From positions 4,216,001 through 4,280,000 of the forward strand of contig NC_089425.1 in assembly GCF_013426205.1 (NCBI RefSeq): a stretch of DNA of 64,000 nucleotides, read 5' to 3'. A program made the position numbers and the translations under genes. Below, piece by piece: positions 10,770-24,754 of this stretch (position 1 is the first letter of the stretch; every line of letters begins with the position of its first letter). A model generated the notes under the pieces. That model saw only the letters and a list, made by a program, of their open reading frames with translations. It was not told the DNA's origin and did not search any database. The DNA comes from Metarhizium brunneum (Eukaryota; Ascomycota; Sordariomycetes; Hypocreales; Clavicipitaceae).

Positions 10770-12029
10770 AGCCGAAAAAGTAAAAAGAGAAGCCACACTA
10801 GTCCCGTGTATGATTATGTATTAGTGCCGAAGGAACCGGGGTCAACTGGTCCCCATCACGGCGGAGCCGACTAGAAGCAATGTGTGTGGGCGGCTATCAA
10901 AGGGCGCCAGCCTTTTTTATCTGCCTCTCGCTATATCTCTCGCCTTTTCCGGTTTGGCTTTTGGATACCCCGTATGTAATTGAATTATTTTATTGTTATT
11001 CTTGCCGTTATTTCTTCACCCCGCACCCTTGTCCGCGGCACGCAGCCCCCGTTTCGCCTCAGTCTTCCAGGTGTGGGCGGTGGCCAGTACCTGCTTTCCG
11101 TGGCACCTCCATTTCCGGATTGCTGGGGCCAAACCAAGAAACGCCTCTCCAACAGCGAGCCCAACTGCGGCAAAAAGACACGGCCTACACGCAGCTGCAG
11201 TCGGCACTCGCAAGCCCAACAGGGTAGGGCCGGGTGCGCGTCGGGATCGAGTACGTAACAAGACGAGGCCCCAGACGAGAGAAGCATTGAATCCTGAAGA
11301 GCCGCCCCCGCGGCGCTCGGCAGACCCACCCGTGGCTCGCTCAATCGGGGAACAGAAGTGGCCAGGTGACTCGTGGCCAAAGCCGCAGCGTGGCCAGGCG
11401 CCATCCTGGTCCTCCGACGCCTGCCGCTCCTCGACGGGCCCCGCGAGGCCGTCAAACTCGGCTTGCACGCAACCATGGCCAGCATGCCAGTCCTGTTGAC
11501 CCGTGCTCGTGGTGAGGGGCCCCCTCGGCCCGCGGGGACCAGCCCAGATTGCACAATTCAATTGGAAAAAGCGAGCTTGCCGTGCTGTGCAAAATAAATA
11601 ATAATGCCTCCCTCACCCATCCGCTTCCCTCTCACCCTGTGCACCTGCACCTGCCGCCATCACGCTTCCGCAGCTGTGCGACGCCGGGCCGGGTCAAGCG
11701 GTGCGGAACCTCGCCGTGGAGTCGAGGGAGCAACTATCGAGGCCAGCAAAGCCGACCACGCCCCACGCGGCTGCGACACATGGGACCAGGGAACGAGACC
11801 GGCTGCCGTTGGGCGCGCCTACCCCAACTGCCTGGAATAAAATGGCATAATGCGGAGTCTACGGAGGTGCATCAACGTCATTCTGTCATGTTGGGGCCCC
11901 GGGCCCCTCTCGCGCGGATTGCCTCTGCGCCCTGTGCTTCCTTGCAATGCTCCAGGATTCAAAGGCGGCGCAATGCTGCCAATTCCATTACCTGTGATGG
12001 ACAGAATCCCCAGCCGCTGTAGCTCCCTC

Positions 12030-12082
12030 CAGTGCCTTGCCCAGTGCCTTGCCCAGTGCCTTGCCCAGTGCCTCGCCCAGTG
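12030..12082. repeat. 12-bp tandem repeat, 4.4 copies
   Basis: Unit cagtgccttgcc repeats at 12030, 12042, 12054 and 12066 (the last with one T-to-C change) and ends in a partial copy. It lies in non-coding DNA. Confidence 0.9.
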
Positions 12083-13137
12083 CAACGGCGCGGGATCCGA
12101 GGCGGCATGCCATGGAGGCGGTGTGTATCATTCAGCGCAGCAAGCAATGCCAATTGTCTGCTCGACGAACAGTCTTCCAGATGGCGCCGAGACCACAAGG
12201 GCGCAGCTCGTCACGCCGTCTCCATTGGAGGGCCCAAAGCAGGGCGGAATTGCCTCTCTAGAACACCGCCGCGGATAGCCGCACTGCCTTATCTCGATAA
12301 AACATGGAACATGGAATGGCCCACCAAGGTCATGCCCGGTGCCCTTTGCTCACCCACCCCCATCATCAATTGCAATCCAAACAAGCTTTACCCCACAGCC
12401 AACGCGATGCCGCTTTTAGTCAAATTGGAAAAAGGGAAAACCAGACCTTGTCTCCATTCGTAACCACTCACTTGGAGCACACACTGCTCCTACAGCCAAT
12501 GCATGCCTACATGCCTATGAGATCACCGTCTTGGGTAACACGAATACGTAGCGGTTGGCCAGTGCAAAATGGCAAGCAGCCGCCGCGTTTCCCTAAAAAA
12601 TTTTTGCTTTGTAATTGAAGACAGACTCTTGCCAACGTGACCACTATTTTACGACCACGGTTGACGTTGTCATCCAACCCCAGACCATTCATTCCAGGCC
12701 TGGTGATGCATGTGTGGTGGCCATGGCCACGGCCGAAATCCCCTCTGTTCCACGCAGCCACCGAAAATTCCATGTCCCTTTCCAGCGACTGCCACATCAT
12801 CACCGCCCAGCCTTGACCATCAACTTGACGTCGCTGGCATTTTTTCCCCCTTCCGCTATCCGACATGCACAAGTGGCCCTGTTGAATGAAGCCGCCCCCT
12901 CCCGTCACCTGCCCTTGCCTTCATGTCTGGCCCCTACGACTTTTGTTTCGAGCCATCCAACAAACGCTGCAATATCCCATCCGAGTACCACACAACACAA
13001 ACAAACTCCGATCCAAATGCATGGGTAGCTGCATCATGTGCTAGTGATGCTTGATATCCGCGTGTGTTCTCACCTGCACCCTGCCATACGCAATATGCAG
13101 CTCGTCATCGACCACGGCATTTTCACAGCCTGGGGGC

Positions 13138-14733
<1,596 letters not shown>

Positions 14734-15676
14734 GGTGGGGTAGGAGTTGGTGGCAGTTGTGAAGAGATGGGAAAGGGGCAGAGAGAAGCCTAAAGGAAGA
14801 CACAGCTGATCGCGTCGGATACAGCTGAGAGATAACTGGGTCCGCGGTTGGAGTCGTGGCCTTTGCGTCTGGAGATATCTAGAAATGTACGGAGTAGTGG
14901 ATTCTCAATAGCGCAACGTCCATGTCTGGTTAAATTAGCACAGCAAGTTTTCACATGATGCTAAGTTGAGATGATGGCGGGGAAGTGGCGCTGCGCCGAT
15001 GCTGGTTGGCCAGGGACGAGGGGCACATTCATTGTGAGTGGTGGAGGGAGGCTCCTTCAATGTTTGCTTCAATGTTCTTTCTTTGGATGAACCAACACGA
15101 ATCAGTCAGATGCATCAATTGATGACGACATGGTCGATGCGCGACAACAACTTTCTGTGGCTACCTAGTACTGAACTAAAAAAGAAGAATTGTCGCACAA
15201 GCTCTCGGTGTGGGCAGACTAATCTACGTGGACAGAATGCATCTGATCAGTGTCGAGTGATCCAAGGGTGGCCACGTGTATCCATCATTCATATCAAAAC
15301 CCGATTTCGTTTCTTTGTCAGCTGTAGACGTTTGCTCGCACGACAGGCACGGCTGCTAACGTTATGTATGCATCATGGTGGACTCCTACCAGTCGTCTCC
15401 CAACGAGCAGCAACTCATCGTTCAGCCTGCTCAGGAACCAAAGTGGCTTGACGGTTGGCTGCAAACGGCCAACATCTCACCTCCACGTTGCCGATCGATT
15501 GGCGCTGGCTTGCACGTGGCCAACTACCCGTCTCCTGTCCTACGCGGCAACGCCGGTCAAGATTCGAAGCATCGCAATATTTGGCATGCGCATCCGCAGC
15601 GCCGTATTTCGCATTGTTCAATACACTCTGCATCGCCCCTCCGCAGAGTAGACAGTTGTATCCCACCAGCCCGAGC
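14734..15676. other. Divergent intergenic region
   Basis: About 940 bp between two divergent starts. It holds a TACGGAGTA copy (14888-14896) and no recognisable gene. Confidence 0.5.
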
Positions 15677-16895
15677 ATGAAGCTTTCTTCTCTCCCAGTC
15701 TTGCTAAGCCTCGCATCACACACCATGGCGACATGGCCTGAAGCAAAAGGCAAGCAGATCCGCTACACGTCGGTTGCAGGCTACTTTCTTCAAGATGATC
15801 CCAAGACAAACCCAAGCGGATTCGACTACGTACGACGCGCTCCCCCCCCCGTCTTGCGCAGTCGCTGACTCGGCACTCATGAGTAGGCTCAGCACAACTT
15901 TGGGTTGATAGACAGGAAATACCCCACAGACGACAAGTTTGATCCTGAGGGTACCAAGTCGCAATGGCAGCGCTTCGGCAAATGGGTTCACTATCTCAAC
16001 CATCATTGTGACAAGAGCGAAAATGTCCGCTACAAGCTGGTCTTCTTTGGTCGCCATGGTCAGGGTTACCACAACGTCGCCGAGAGCTACTATGGCACGC
16101 CCGCATGGAACGTGAGTATCCCCCCTCCCCTATCAACTCAACTTGCTAGCACTTTGCATGCTAATACGTGAATTTTCTGCCTGCCCACAGTGCTACTGGG
16201 CTGAATTGGAAGGCAACGGCACCATCACCTGGGCAGATCCGTTGCTGACTCCGGATGGCTTCAAGGAAGCCGAAAAGGCCAATGGCTTCTACAAGACTCT
16301 GTACGAGCAGCAAAATATGCCGCATTTCGAATCATACTACAGCTCCCCCTTGAAGCGATGTCTTCAAACTGCCAACACGACGTTCAGCACGTTGAAAATG
16401 CCCGCAGAGCACCCGTTCGTGCCCACAATCAAGGAGCTCTTTCGCGAAGACATTAGCATTCACACATGCGACCGCCGCTCGACCAAATCTGAGATTGCCA
16501 AATTCATGCCAGGATGGAAGTTTGAAGAAGGATTCACGGAAAAGGACGAGCTATGGCAAGCGGACAAAGGAGAGACGTCGGCTCACCAGGTCGCTCGCAG
16601 CAAGGCGGTTCTCGACGACGTGTTTACCAACGACGGCTCGACGTGGATCAGCGTCACGAGCCACTCTGGTGAAATCGCCGCGTTGCTCACTGCGTTAAAC
16701 CATCGCGCCTTTGGCTTGTCCACCGGACAGATTATCCCGGTACTGATCAAGGCTGAGGTGGTGCAGCCTATACCTACGTCGAGTATTGCCGGGTTCACCC
16801 CCGAAGCCACGTGCAAACAGCCGCCAGTCACAAGTCTCTCGGACAAGGGTTGCGTGTGTTCCAGCACCGGTTCAATGCCGTCGCCGACATCGTAG
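15677..16895 (+). CDS. Histidine phosphatase (phosphoglycerate mutase-like)
   Basis: Exons are 15677-15829, 15887-16111 and 16191-16895, giving 360 residues; the introns (57 and 79 nt) have donors GTACGA and GTGAGT. The catalytic RHG triad is in LVFFGRHGQGYHN (His108), with the second arginine in SSPLKRCLQT and the second catalytic histidine in TSHSGEIAALL (His284). This domain order fits the fungal PMU1/SHB17-like branch of the family rather than glycolytic mutase. The N-terminus (MKLSSLPVLLSLASHTMA) is hydrophobic and may be a signal peptide or anchor. The substrate cannot be read from the sequence. Confidence 0.88.
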
Positions 16896-18591
16896 CTCGA
16901 AAAGGCGAACTCTGTGGACAGCCTTTGTTTTGGATCATCTTGTTTGTTGTCAAAAAAAATGATCGGGATTTGGAAGCATGAAGCAGAAGCGGAGACTAAT
17001 TTCTTTTCGGATTGGGAAGTATTATCGCGTCATGAGATAAAATTCTGCAAGGTCATTTCCTCGGGCCTCGGCGACCTCTTTGGCTTTACCATGAAGGCAG
17101 AGGCAGGCTCTCGTGACCAAGGCAAATAAACTAGCGAAAATGGCTCGTGTCGAACCCAAAAAAGCCGCATAGTGATGGATGAAACTGCCTGAAGCAAATG
17201 AGGCAGCTAAAAATTTGTATCTCCGATTACACTAGGAAGTTTTGTTTGCAAAAGTTTAATCCATGCCCCAGGTATTGTGACGCTATGAAACAGGCCAGGG
17301 GCCGGTAGGGAGTGGTGGAACAGACCAGTTGACCGCAGAGTTTATGCGCACAGTGAGACTTGGGACGAGCAATAGAAGTTGGCGAGATGGAGAGCTGGGG
17401 AGGTAAATACGAGAAACAGAGCGCAAAAGAGTGAAGCGTATCCGTCAGTCCGGTATCCGTGTCCTCGGTGGAGGTGATATTTCATGCGTAGGGGCAGGGC
17501 AAGTTCGGAATCAGTTGAACTGTGGACAGGACAGGGCTGAGAGATGCTAAAATTATGCCAACGTCTTCTGGGCGTCACGTCGGGAAACTATCGGGCTGTT
17601 CAACTATTGACGCCTTGTCTATATGGCCGAATGGGGATGTTGGAATCAATGGAGCGGCTCTCGCGGGCTCTCGGGGTCTCTCGATGCTCTTGATGGCATT
17701 TTCATTTGATTCCGCGTTAAGTGGAAACAACGTAGCCATACTGTATGTAGGCCCATGCCCAGCGACGGCAGTTGCCGGGCGCCCCCCTGAGTTGCCAAAT
17801 TTTACCACGGTGATGACGAGTCGCCGTGTCGCGTCTTGTATGTACGGAGTATGCTGGGCGTGTTTGTGACATATTTGCACCTTGCACCACGCGACGCGAG
17901 CCCAGCGTTGGTGCGGCAGCCGCTCCTCTTGCTAAACCTTAAAAACGGTGTGGTCGCGTTGGGAACCCAAAAAAGAAGAAGCAGACGAAGAAGAAGAAGA
18001 AGAGGTAACAACGGCTCTCAGTGCGGCATCTGGCCTTTGCCTACAAGTCTCTCTCAGCGTTTAGCCTTACGAGCACGGAGTACCGACAGAGCGGATCAAA
18101 CCCCGACCAAGACATCGAGACTTGGCAGAGAGGCACACGTGGCTGAGCAGGCACATAATTTTACTCGGTGCAATATCAAAGATGCCCCGCACCCAGCTCA
18201 GCCAATGCCGTTGCTCCATTTAAGCGACGCCCTTGTCCACAGTGTGTGCTTTTGTGGCGCCATCCATGTCTCCATCGTTGGAGAGGGGCACCACCACCAT
18301 ACGCCAGGCGTCCTGAATCAACTCCCGCGTGTCCATTCATAGCTTCTGCTTTGCAGAACCGCAGGGCTGACATTTGATATATGATCAAGGCCCCCAGCCA
18401 GATCCCGAGCTAGCATCGTCATTCCCTCGCCGGCCGCATTCCACAGCCCGGTTGCCGTTGGCGTTTCCTCGCTCTCTGGAACGGACTATTGGCACCCTTC
18501 AACTTTAATCATCATCCGCTTGGACGGTCCTTCACCTAGATTAAAGCCGGCCGAAACTCTAAAATAGCAGTACCTCGTCACACGCGCCGCC
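16896..18591. other. Intergenic region
   Basis: About 1.7 kb with no recognisable gene. It contains a TACGGAGTA copy (17843-17851), a near copy (18074-18082), and a purine-rich AAG/AGA run around 17972-18004. The 3' part should include the promoter of the gene at 18592. Confidence 0.5.
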
Positions 18592-19993
18592 ATGCAGCGA
18601 ACTACGCCGACGTCGTCCACGACGCCTACTTTTCCTCCCTTTTCCGTCGGCATCTTCACCAACCCCAGCTCCTACTCAAGACCAACAACGCGCGACGGCA
18701 GCATCGATCCGCTTCATCCTCCACCGCATTCGCCGCCGCCGCCGATTCCTACATCAGGCCCCGTCAAGGAGTCTCGCAAGGCCTCGTTCTCGCGAAAAGC
18801 CTCGCTCTCCGGAAGCACGCGTCGCAGAGGCTCCTCTGTCGGCTCGACCGCTGCCTCGAACCCCAATGCCATCGTGACCGACGCCACGGCACCACCGGCA
18901 TTGCCCGATTACGCACTGCCCGCCGCCGCCAAGCTTCGAAGCCGTGATAGACGGGACGTGGGGAGTGTCGACGACGGCGTCCAAAGTCCCGTCAGCCCAA
19001 CCGGCGGTAGCAGTGGTCTCGTGAGCATGAGCAGGACAAATACCGGCGCCGGGAGCTACTTCCCGCCCCCAACCCCCGTCGGGGTTCCATCCTCGTTGAA
19101 CGGCACAGCAGCCAGTACTTGGCAGCAGAGCGAAGCGAGCATGATACACCAGCAAATCACCGATGTGGCCAACAAGAGGATATCAACCTTGGACTACCTG
19201 CGAAAGGCGTATGTACAACAACAACAAAAAACGCGTAATGCCACGGACGGCTACTAACTTTTGACATGCCAGACACGAAGGCCGGGTCTACTGGTTCAAC
19301 ACGTATCTCTTCGAGCGGTCCGACCTGTCACGGATGCAGTGCTTCGATCCGCGAAAGCTCGCCCGCAAGGCGGCAAACTACCTCCTCCTCGGGCTCTCCA
19401 TCCCGACCATCAACGACCTGTACTCGTCCACGCCGATTGAGTTTCTGCGCTGCCTCAACTCGCTGCTGTCCGAGTTCGACTCGTTCCAGCAGCTGCACGG
19501 CGACTCCTCGGCGGCCCTCGCCCGGGCCCGGCTGCCAACCATGTTTCGCCGCCCGGGGGGCAAGTCGCGGCGCTCCACGTCCGCCGCGGAGATGCACCTC
19601 GACGACTCGACCGCGTTCCCTCCCCCCGGCGGCGCGGGTGCCGGGAGCGGCGCGCCGTCCGTCATGAACTTTGCCGTCTCGGAGAGCGACCTCCTCCCCG
19701 GCGAGGAGTACACCTATCTCCTGACGCCGGCGCTCCCCTTTGAGCCCGACTTTTTCGAGACGTTTGCCACGCTGTGCGACGTCTTGGTCGACTGCTACTC
19801 GCGGTTCCTGGCGTTGGTGCCCACGCCGAGGGAGTGCTCTGCGCCGGTTGCCGAGCTCTTCACAAAGGTGGATTCCAAGCTGCGCAAGATTATAGTACAG
19901 GGCGTGGTGAAGGAGTTTGAAGACCATAGCAGAGGTCATGTCAAGACGGAAGTGGCAAGTATCGGCAAGGTCGTCCTGGGGGGGTTAATGTGA
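18592..19993 (+). CDS. Conserved fungal protein of unknown function
   Basis: Exons are 18592-19208 and 19273-19993, with a 64-nt intron (donor GTATGT, branch CTACTAAC), encoding 445 residues. The first 170 residues are disordered and Ser/Pro/Thr rich, with basic RKASFSRKASLS repeats that look like kinase sites. The remainder is well ordered (TLDYLRKAHEGRVYWFNT, MQCFDPRKLARKA, FEPDFFETFATLCDVLVDC), suggesting a helical domain. I feel this ordered part is conserved among ascomycetes but cannot attach a named family. A role cannot be assigned. Confidence 0.75.
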
Positions 19994-20485
19994 GAGGGAG
20001 TATAATGTGGGGGCACTTGATTGTTTACTCATATGGAGTTGCATGGCTTGTCTTTTTTTCGTTTTAAATGGGTGCTTGGAGTTGTTTTTTCGCGTCGTCA
20101 CATTCGAATGGTTGCGCTATGTACGGGGGGCACGGGCATAATGACTGGGAGGTAATCGGTGCATAATTTTCTCTCTCCTTTTTTTTTACACAAGTACAAA
20201 AGCGGCAGTATTTTTGGCGTCTGGGTAGAGTAGAAAGCTTGCGAATTAGCAGATGTAGTTTGCGTTGATGTATGATATAGAAGAATACTTTAATACACGG
20301 ACTCGGCTCAACCTTGGCTACAGTGGACTTGGTGATGTGCCGTTGATTTTCAACATGTACACTAGGTGATGGAATTACCCAACGCCCATGGACTACTGGC
20401 CGCCGTCTGGGGCTATCGTCTATACATTCTAGCAACATTTACAATATCGTACAAGTAATACAACGGGCGCAACGTATGCCGGCAA
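19994..20485. other. Convergent 3' region
   Basis: About 490 bp between two genes that point toward each other. T-runs (for example near 20180) are present but no defined terminator can be called. Confidence 0.5.
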
Positions 20486-21833
20486 TCAGTTGGCAGCGGC
20501 GGCGGACTTGGCCTCCTCCTCGGCAATAACCATGTCAATCTCCCTCGCGACCAACCACTCCTTGGCGGCGTCCATGACGCGGTCCAGGGTCTCGCCGCCG
20601 TCCAAGACATCGGGCAGGTTGTGGACGTCGAGGCCGGCGCGGTGGTCCGTACACCGGTCCTGGTTGTAGTTGTAGGTGCGGATCTTGTCGCCGCGCGTGA
20701 TCTGCGCCTGCGCGAGCACGCTGTTCCTCAGGCGGGCGGCCTCGTGCATGCGCAGCTCGGCGCGCTGGCCGGCGATGCGCGAGCGCAGCAGCTTCCACGC
20801 GTCTTCGCGGTTGCGCTGCTGCGAGCGGTGGTCCTGCATGGACACGGTCGTCCCCGTCGGCAGGTGCGTCATGCGGATCGCGGACTCGGTCTTGTTGACG
20901 TGCTGGCCGCCGGCGCCGCGGGCGCGCATCGTCTCGACCCTGACCTCCTGCGGGTTCACGTAGAAGTCGCTCTCGGGGTCGTCGGCGTCTGCTTCGCCGC
21001 CGCCGCTGCTGCCGCCCTCGGGGAACGACGGCAGCACCCACACGGCCACGGCGCTCGTGTGAACCCGCCCTTTGCTCTCGGTGCTGGGGATCCGTTGCAC
21101 GCGGTGCATGCCCGCCTCGCTGCGGAACAGGTCGTACGCGCCCTGGTCTTGGATCTCGAGGATGGCTTCCTGCACGGGGCTCTCCCCCGCCGACGACGAC
21201 TGGTCCCCCGCCGCGTCGGCCATTTCGTACTTGAGGACGTTGGCGCGGTAGCCCCGTCGCGCGCACAGCGCCTTGTACATTTTGAACAGCGAGTCGGTAA
21301 AGTACCGGCCCTCGAGGCCGCCTGGGCCAGGGCGGAACTCGATCATGCAGGGCATGTCGGCGAACGGGTGCTGCGGCGTCAGGCTGGCCGAGAGGTTCTT
21401 TTCCAGAGACGAGAGCTTTTCTTCTTCGGCTTGCAGCTCATCGCGCGCAATGGCTGCCAGGTCGGGGTCCTGTTCGTCGTCGGCCATGGCTTGGAGGTCG
21501 CGGATGGACGAGAGTGATTGCTGCCATGCCGAGAGGGCGGCGGCAACGCGGTGCAGCTCGCCTGCGCGCCGGGCCTTTTGCGAGTCGAATTGGGCGTTGA
21601 GGGATTTCTGCAGGGCCTCGTGTTCGGCGGAGAGGGCTTTGGCGCGCTGGAGGAGGCTGGGTGCTAATGTTGATGGTGTGTCTGGCTGCGGTTAGCGGAC
21701 GGTTGGCCATGTTTGCTGCTGGGGTTTGAGGGCATCTTGAAGTACCATTGGAGGCGAAACGAGGAAATTGCCGTTGGCATGAGCGCCGGAGCACGCGAGT
21801 GCAGCTTCGGCAGACCCATGGTGCTGAGAACAT
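20486..21833 (-). CDS. MRF1: Mitochondrial peptide chain release factor 1
   Basis: Exons are 21746-21833 and 20486-21681, with a 64-nt intron, encoding 427 residues. The acceptor was set at CCAG (ending at 21682) because it joins the arginine-rich presequence MFSAPWVCRSCTRVLRR in frame to TPSTLAPSLLQRAKAL. The catalytic GGQ that triggers peptidyl-tRNA hydrolysis is in RARGAGGQHVNKTES (about residues 287-289), preceded by FRSEAGMHRVQRIP and followed by DHRSQQRNREDAWK, as in class I bacterial-type factors. It terminates translation at UAA/UAG in mitochondria. Confidence 0.94.
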
Positions 21834-21950
21834 GCCGTTGGCGGTGGGTTGTGAGGATGAAGGGTTTGGATGTTGGATCAAGCTGGAAGAAAACTGTCTG
21901 GTTGGAGCTGGAGTGGAGACCACCAGGCACAGGCTGTTCGATGATGAAAA

Positions 21951-21973
21951 AGTGAGCCCGCCGAGCAATTCAC
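21951..21973. repeat. Remnant of a miniature-element terminal repeat
   Basis: These 23 bp match the outer end of the right terminal inverted repeat of the element at 35123-35580, with two transitions. The piece lies 118 bp upstream of the release-factor ATG. No partner end is visible nearby, so it is a leftover or a chance-preserved end. Confidence 0.5.
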
Positions 21974-22069
21974 GTTCAACAGTCTCGGCACCAACTGGGT
22001 TCGGGCCACCAAACATTATTCGGGTCTAATCATTTTATCCGCATGCTCTATATATGTACGTCTATGGTT

Positions 22070-23460
22070 TTATTGTTTCGTGTCTTCATCCCTCTTGCTT
22101 GCCCTCCTCGCCCCTATGAGCAACAGCCCCCCCAGGACCAGACATGAGCCGCCCCAAATCTGGACGCCGAGATATTTCCCACCATTCGCTTCAATCAACT
22201 TTCCGGCCAAAGGGGGCCCCGTCAGGGCCGAAACACTGACGATTGAGAAAATCATGCCGATCCTTGTGCCGGCCTTGCTCAGGTCCTTGGTCAGTCCGGC
22301 CAGTGTGGACGGGAACATGCCCTGGATGGTGGCGGCAAAGAAGCCATAGATGCACAGCCAGGCGTAGTCTGCCGCGATGTCACGCACGCCTATCCAGCCA
22401 AACATGCACACGGCAGCACAGAATATCGCGGGAATAAAGGTGTTGACGGCGCCAAAATATCGATCGGCGATGAAGGCCGGGATGAGACGCCCCGGGATGC
22501 CGACGGCGTTGATGACGAGGAGCATGGTAAACGAGGTCGACTGGGAGCCGCCCAGGACGTTGAGGGCATAGGCCCGGGCCTGATGCAGTAAGTACATGTG
22601 CTCCTTTTGCAAAGATCCGGTCCCGCGGGCTGACTTACATAGTAGTAGGCAAAGTACGCAGCCCACAGCGTGAAGAACATGCTGATGGCAAACAGCAGAT
22701 ATGTGCTCTCCTTGAAGGCCGCCATTTCCACAATGGGGCCCGACTTTCTCGGCGGCAGCCTCGGCCTGACCAGCAGATAGACAATGACGGACGAAACCAG
22801 CACGACGAGTCCCATGGCTCTCACGGCCCATGCGAAGCCAACCTTGGGCAGAAGCTGCTGCGCCATGAGGGGAAACACCATGCCGCCGGTGGCCCCGCCA
22901 CAGGCACTGATGGATATGGCAATGCTCTTCTTTTTGGAGAAGTAGGTCGAGACGTTGGCGACGGTGGGCGCAAAGACGATCCCGCACCCGAGGCCCTGGC
23001 ATATCCCCTGCGCCAGAAACACCTGCCAGTACTCGCGGGCGACGCTGGTGGTGGCGATGCCCACGAGCTGAAGCAGGGTGCCGATGACGAGGGCGGCCTT
23101 GTAGTAGCCGGCGTCGAAGGCCCGGCCCGCAAAGGTGCCGACCAGGAAGACGAGGCAGATTTGCACGCTGCCTATCCAGGCGATGGCCGACGGGTCCATG
23201 GACAGCATCTCGGCGTAGTGAGGCTGGAAGATGCCAAAGCTAATCATGTAGCCCCATGTGTTGAAGACGATGAGGTGTCCCGCGAGCACCTGGCACCAGG
23301 CCCGGAGACCGCCATCCGGAGGCGAGGCCTGGTATGCTCTGTCGATGGTGGATATCCGGGCAATGAGGTCCTCGGGGTGAACTGCCTCTTGTTTGGTGCG
23401 TGCTTCAAGTTGTGCCGGGGACGGTGTGCTTTCCACCCGGTGGTCGGATTTGGGAGACAT
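22070..23460 (-). CDS. MFS transporter, monocarboxylate-permease type
   Basis: Exons are 22639-23460 and 22070-22579, with a 59-nt intron (donor GTAAGT), giving 443 residues. The N-terminal 60 residues are hydrophilic, then PPDGGLRAWCQVLAGHL leads into the first of about 12 membrane segments. The motif PPDGGxxAW is the hallmark of the fungal MCH/monocarboxylate transporter branch. The intra-helix GICQGLGCGIVFAP and FSKKKSIAIS segments are also typical. The substrate is not known; fungal members rarely carry monocarboxylates as tested. It lies 236 bp upstream of the release-factor gene on the same strand. Confidence 0.9.
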
Positions 23461-24754
23461 GGTTCCTTCTTCTTCTCTGCTGCAGGGCGAGGAACTCGTC
23501 CTTTTTTTGGTCCGAGTTTTATTTTTGGGTAGGCATCGATGCAACTACGGTTTGCGAGGAAAGTTGTTCCAGACCTGTTGATGAGCAGATTCGGAAGAAG
23601 TAGTCACAATGGCAATTCTAACGAGAAACAAGTTCAAGAAGAAAAAAGAAGGAAAAACCCCCGGCCCAAGACATGCATTCTTGGTCACCGTGGGGGCGGC
23701 ATCGCAGGGCGTGGATGAGAGCGGCTTCGGCCGCGAGTGACGGAGGTGGATGTCCGGTCGATTCCCGACGATGGGGACGATGGAGACGGCGTTTTAGAAA
23801 ATTTGGACTAAACCTTGCTGCGTTGCGACGTGTTAGTGGTTGGCTCTCCCTTCTCGATACAACGGTAGCATGATGGTATCCACAGAATTGGGGACGGAAA
23901 GAATCCCTCGGCAAGGCGTGAGAGTCATGGCCTGGGATGAGATTCGGCAAGTTTCTCTGTAAGAACATTGAACTTTTCATGAAGAAAAGACTTGACGTGG
24001 CTCTACTAATGTAAAAAAAGCACAGAGCGTGGCTGATATGTCACCACACGATGTTTACGTCTCTGGTGCATTCTGGCTATGAATGCGCCCGAGGCATCAG
24101 TCGAAGCTCATGTGGGCACCCTGAGTACCTCGTCGGCCGATTTATCAGCCATGGGCGTGAATTGATGCTTTATGCGCGTCTGATCATCTGTTCGCCAGGG
24201 AGCAGAGCAGGCCACCTCTTCTCACCGTCTACACACAAGACGGTACGTAGTATTACGGAGTAGGCCCGTGCAATCGGATACATGTCGGGTTCCCGGCATC
24301 CAGCCCTTGACCTAGTTCGTACATGTAGTTTGTTCGCTCGTCGCCGTGGCCGGGTTGACCTTGGCGGACACACATCCCAAGTTGACGGTTGACCTCTTCT
24401 CCCACCTTCACACCAGCCTCCCCGCCAATTCATCGAACCTCATCGGCAGCGCGCCAGCCATTTGCTTCAGATCTTCAGCCGCCAAAGTCAATCAGAGGGC
24501 GCAATGTGGCTCCATAACGGCTGGCCGTGGCCCATGAAAAGCCACGCCTTTCTGCTTACAAACCGGCCCGGCTGGCTGCCGTCTTGATGCTAGTCTGCTT
24601 CGGTCGTATTTTGGCAAAGTATGCTGCTCGGGCGTTCATCTCACGGGAAACCTCCCCTCTCTGATCCATCCATCTCAAGTTGTCGTGTTGAACGCCGGGG
24701 ATACCTGTTTTCAGACATCGGACTCGCATCGGGGACCATCGCCTCCACGACACC
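23461..24754. other. Divergent intergenic region
   Basis: About 1.3 kb between the transporter and GST starts. It has short frames only and one TACGGAGTA copy (24254-24262). No gene seen. Confidence 0.5.

Larger units (their letters stand above)
10430..13137. other. Long intergenic region upstream of the aminotransferase
   Basis: About 2.7 kb with several overlapping open frames on both strands, none with a recognisable domain or coherent length. It begins with a GT/GGT-rich leader just upstream of the aminotransferase ATG and includes a CPC1-type site (10763-10769), a second core TGACTC near 11368, and a 12-bp tandem repeat (12030-12082). I see no gene here. A non-coding transcript cannot be excluded. 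Confidence 0.5.

Noticed and set aside
11016..11561. Two overlapping minus-strand frames of about 180 codons
   Set aside because: Low-complexity Arg/Gly/Pro composition, no recognisable motif, and both overlap plus-strand frames equally well.
20621..21517. Long plus-strand frame (298 codons) opposite the mitochondrial release factor
   Set aside because: Shadow frame; the opposite strand carries the GGQ factor.
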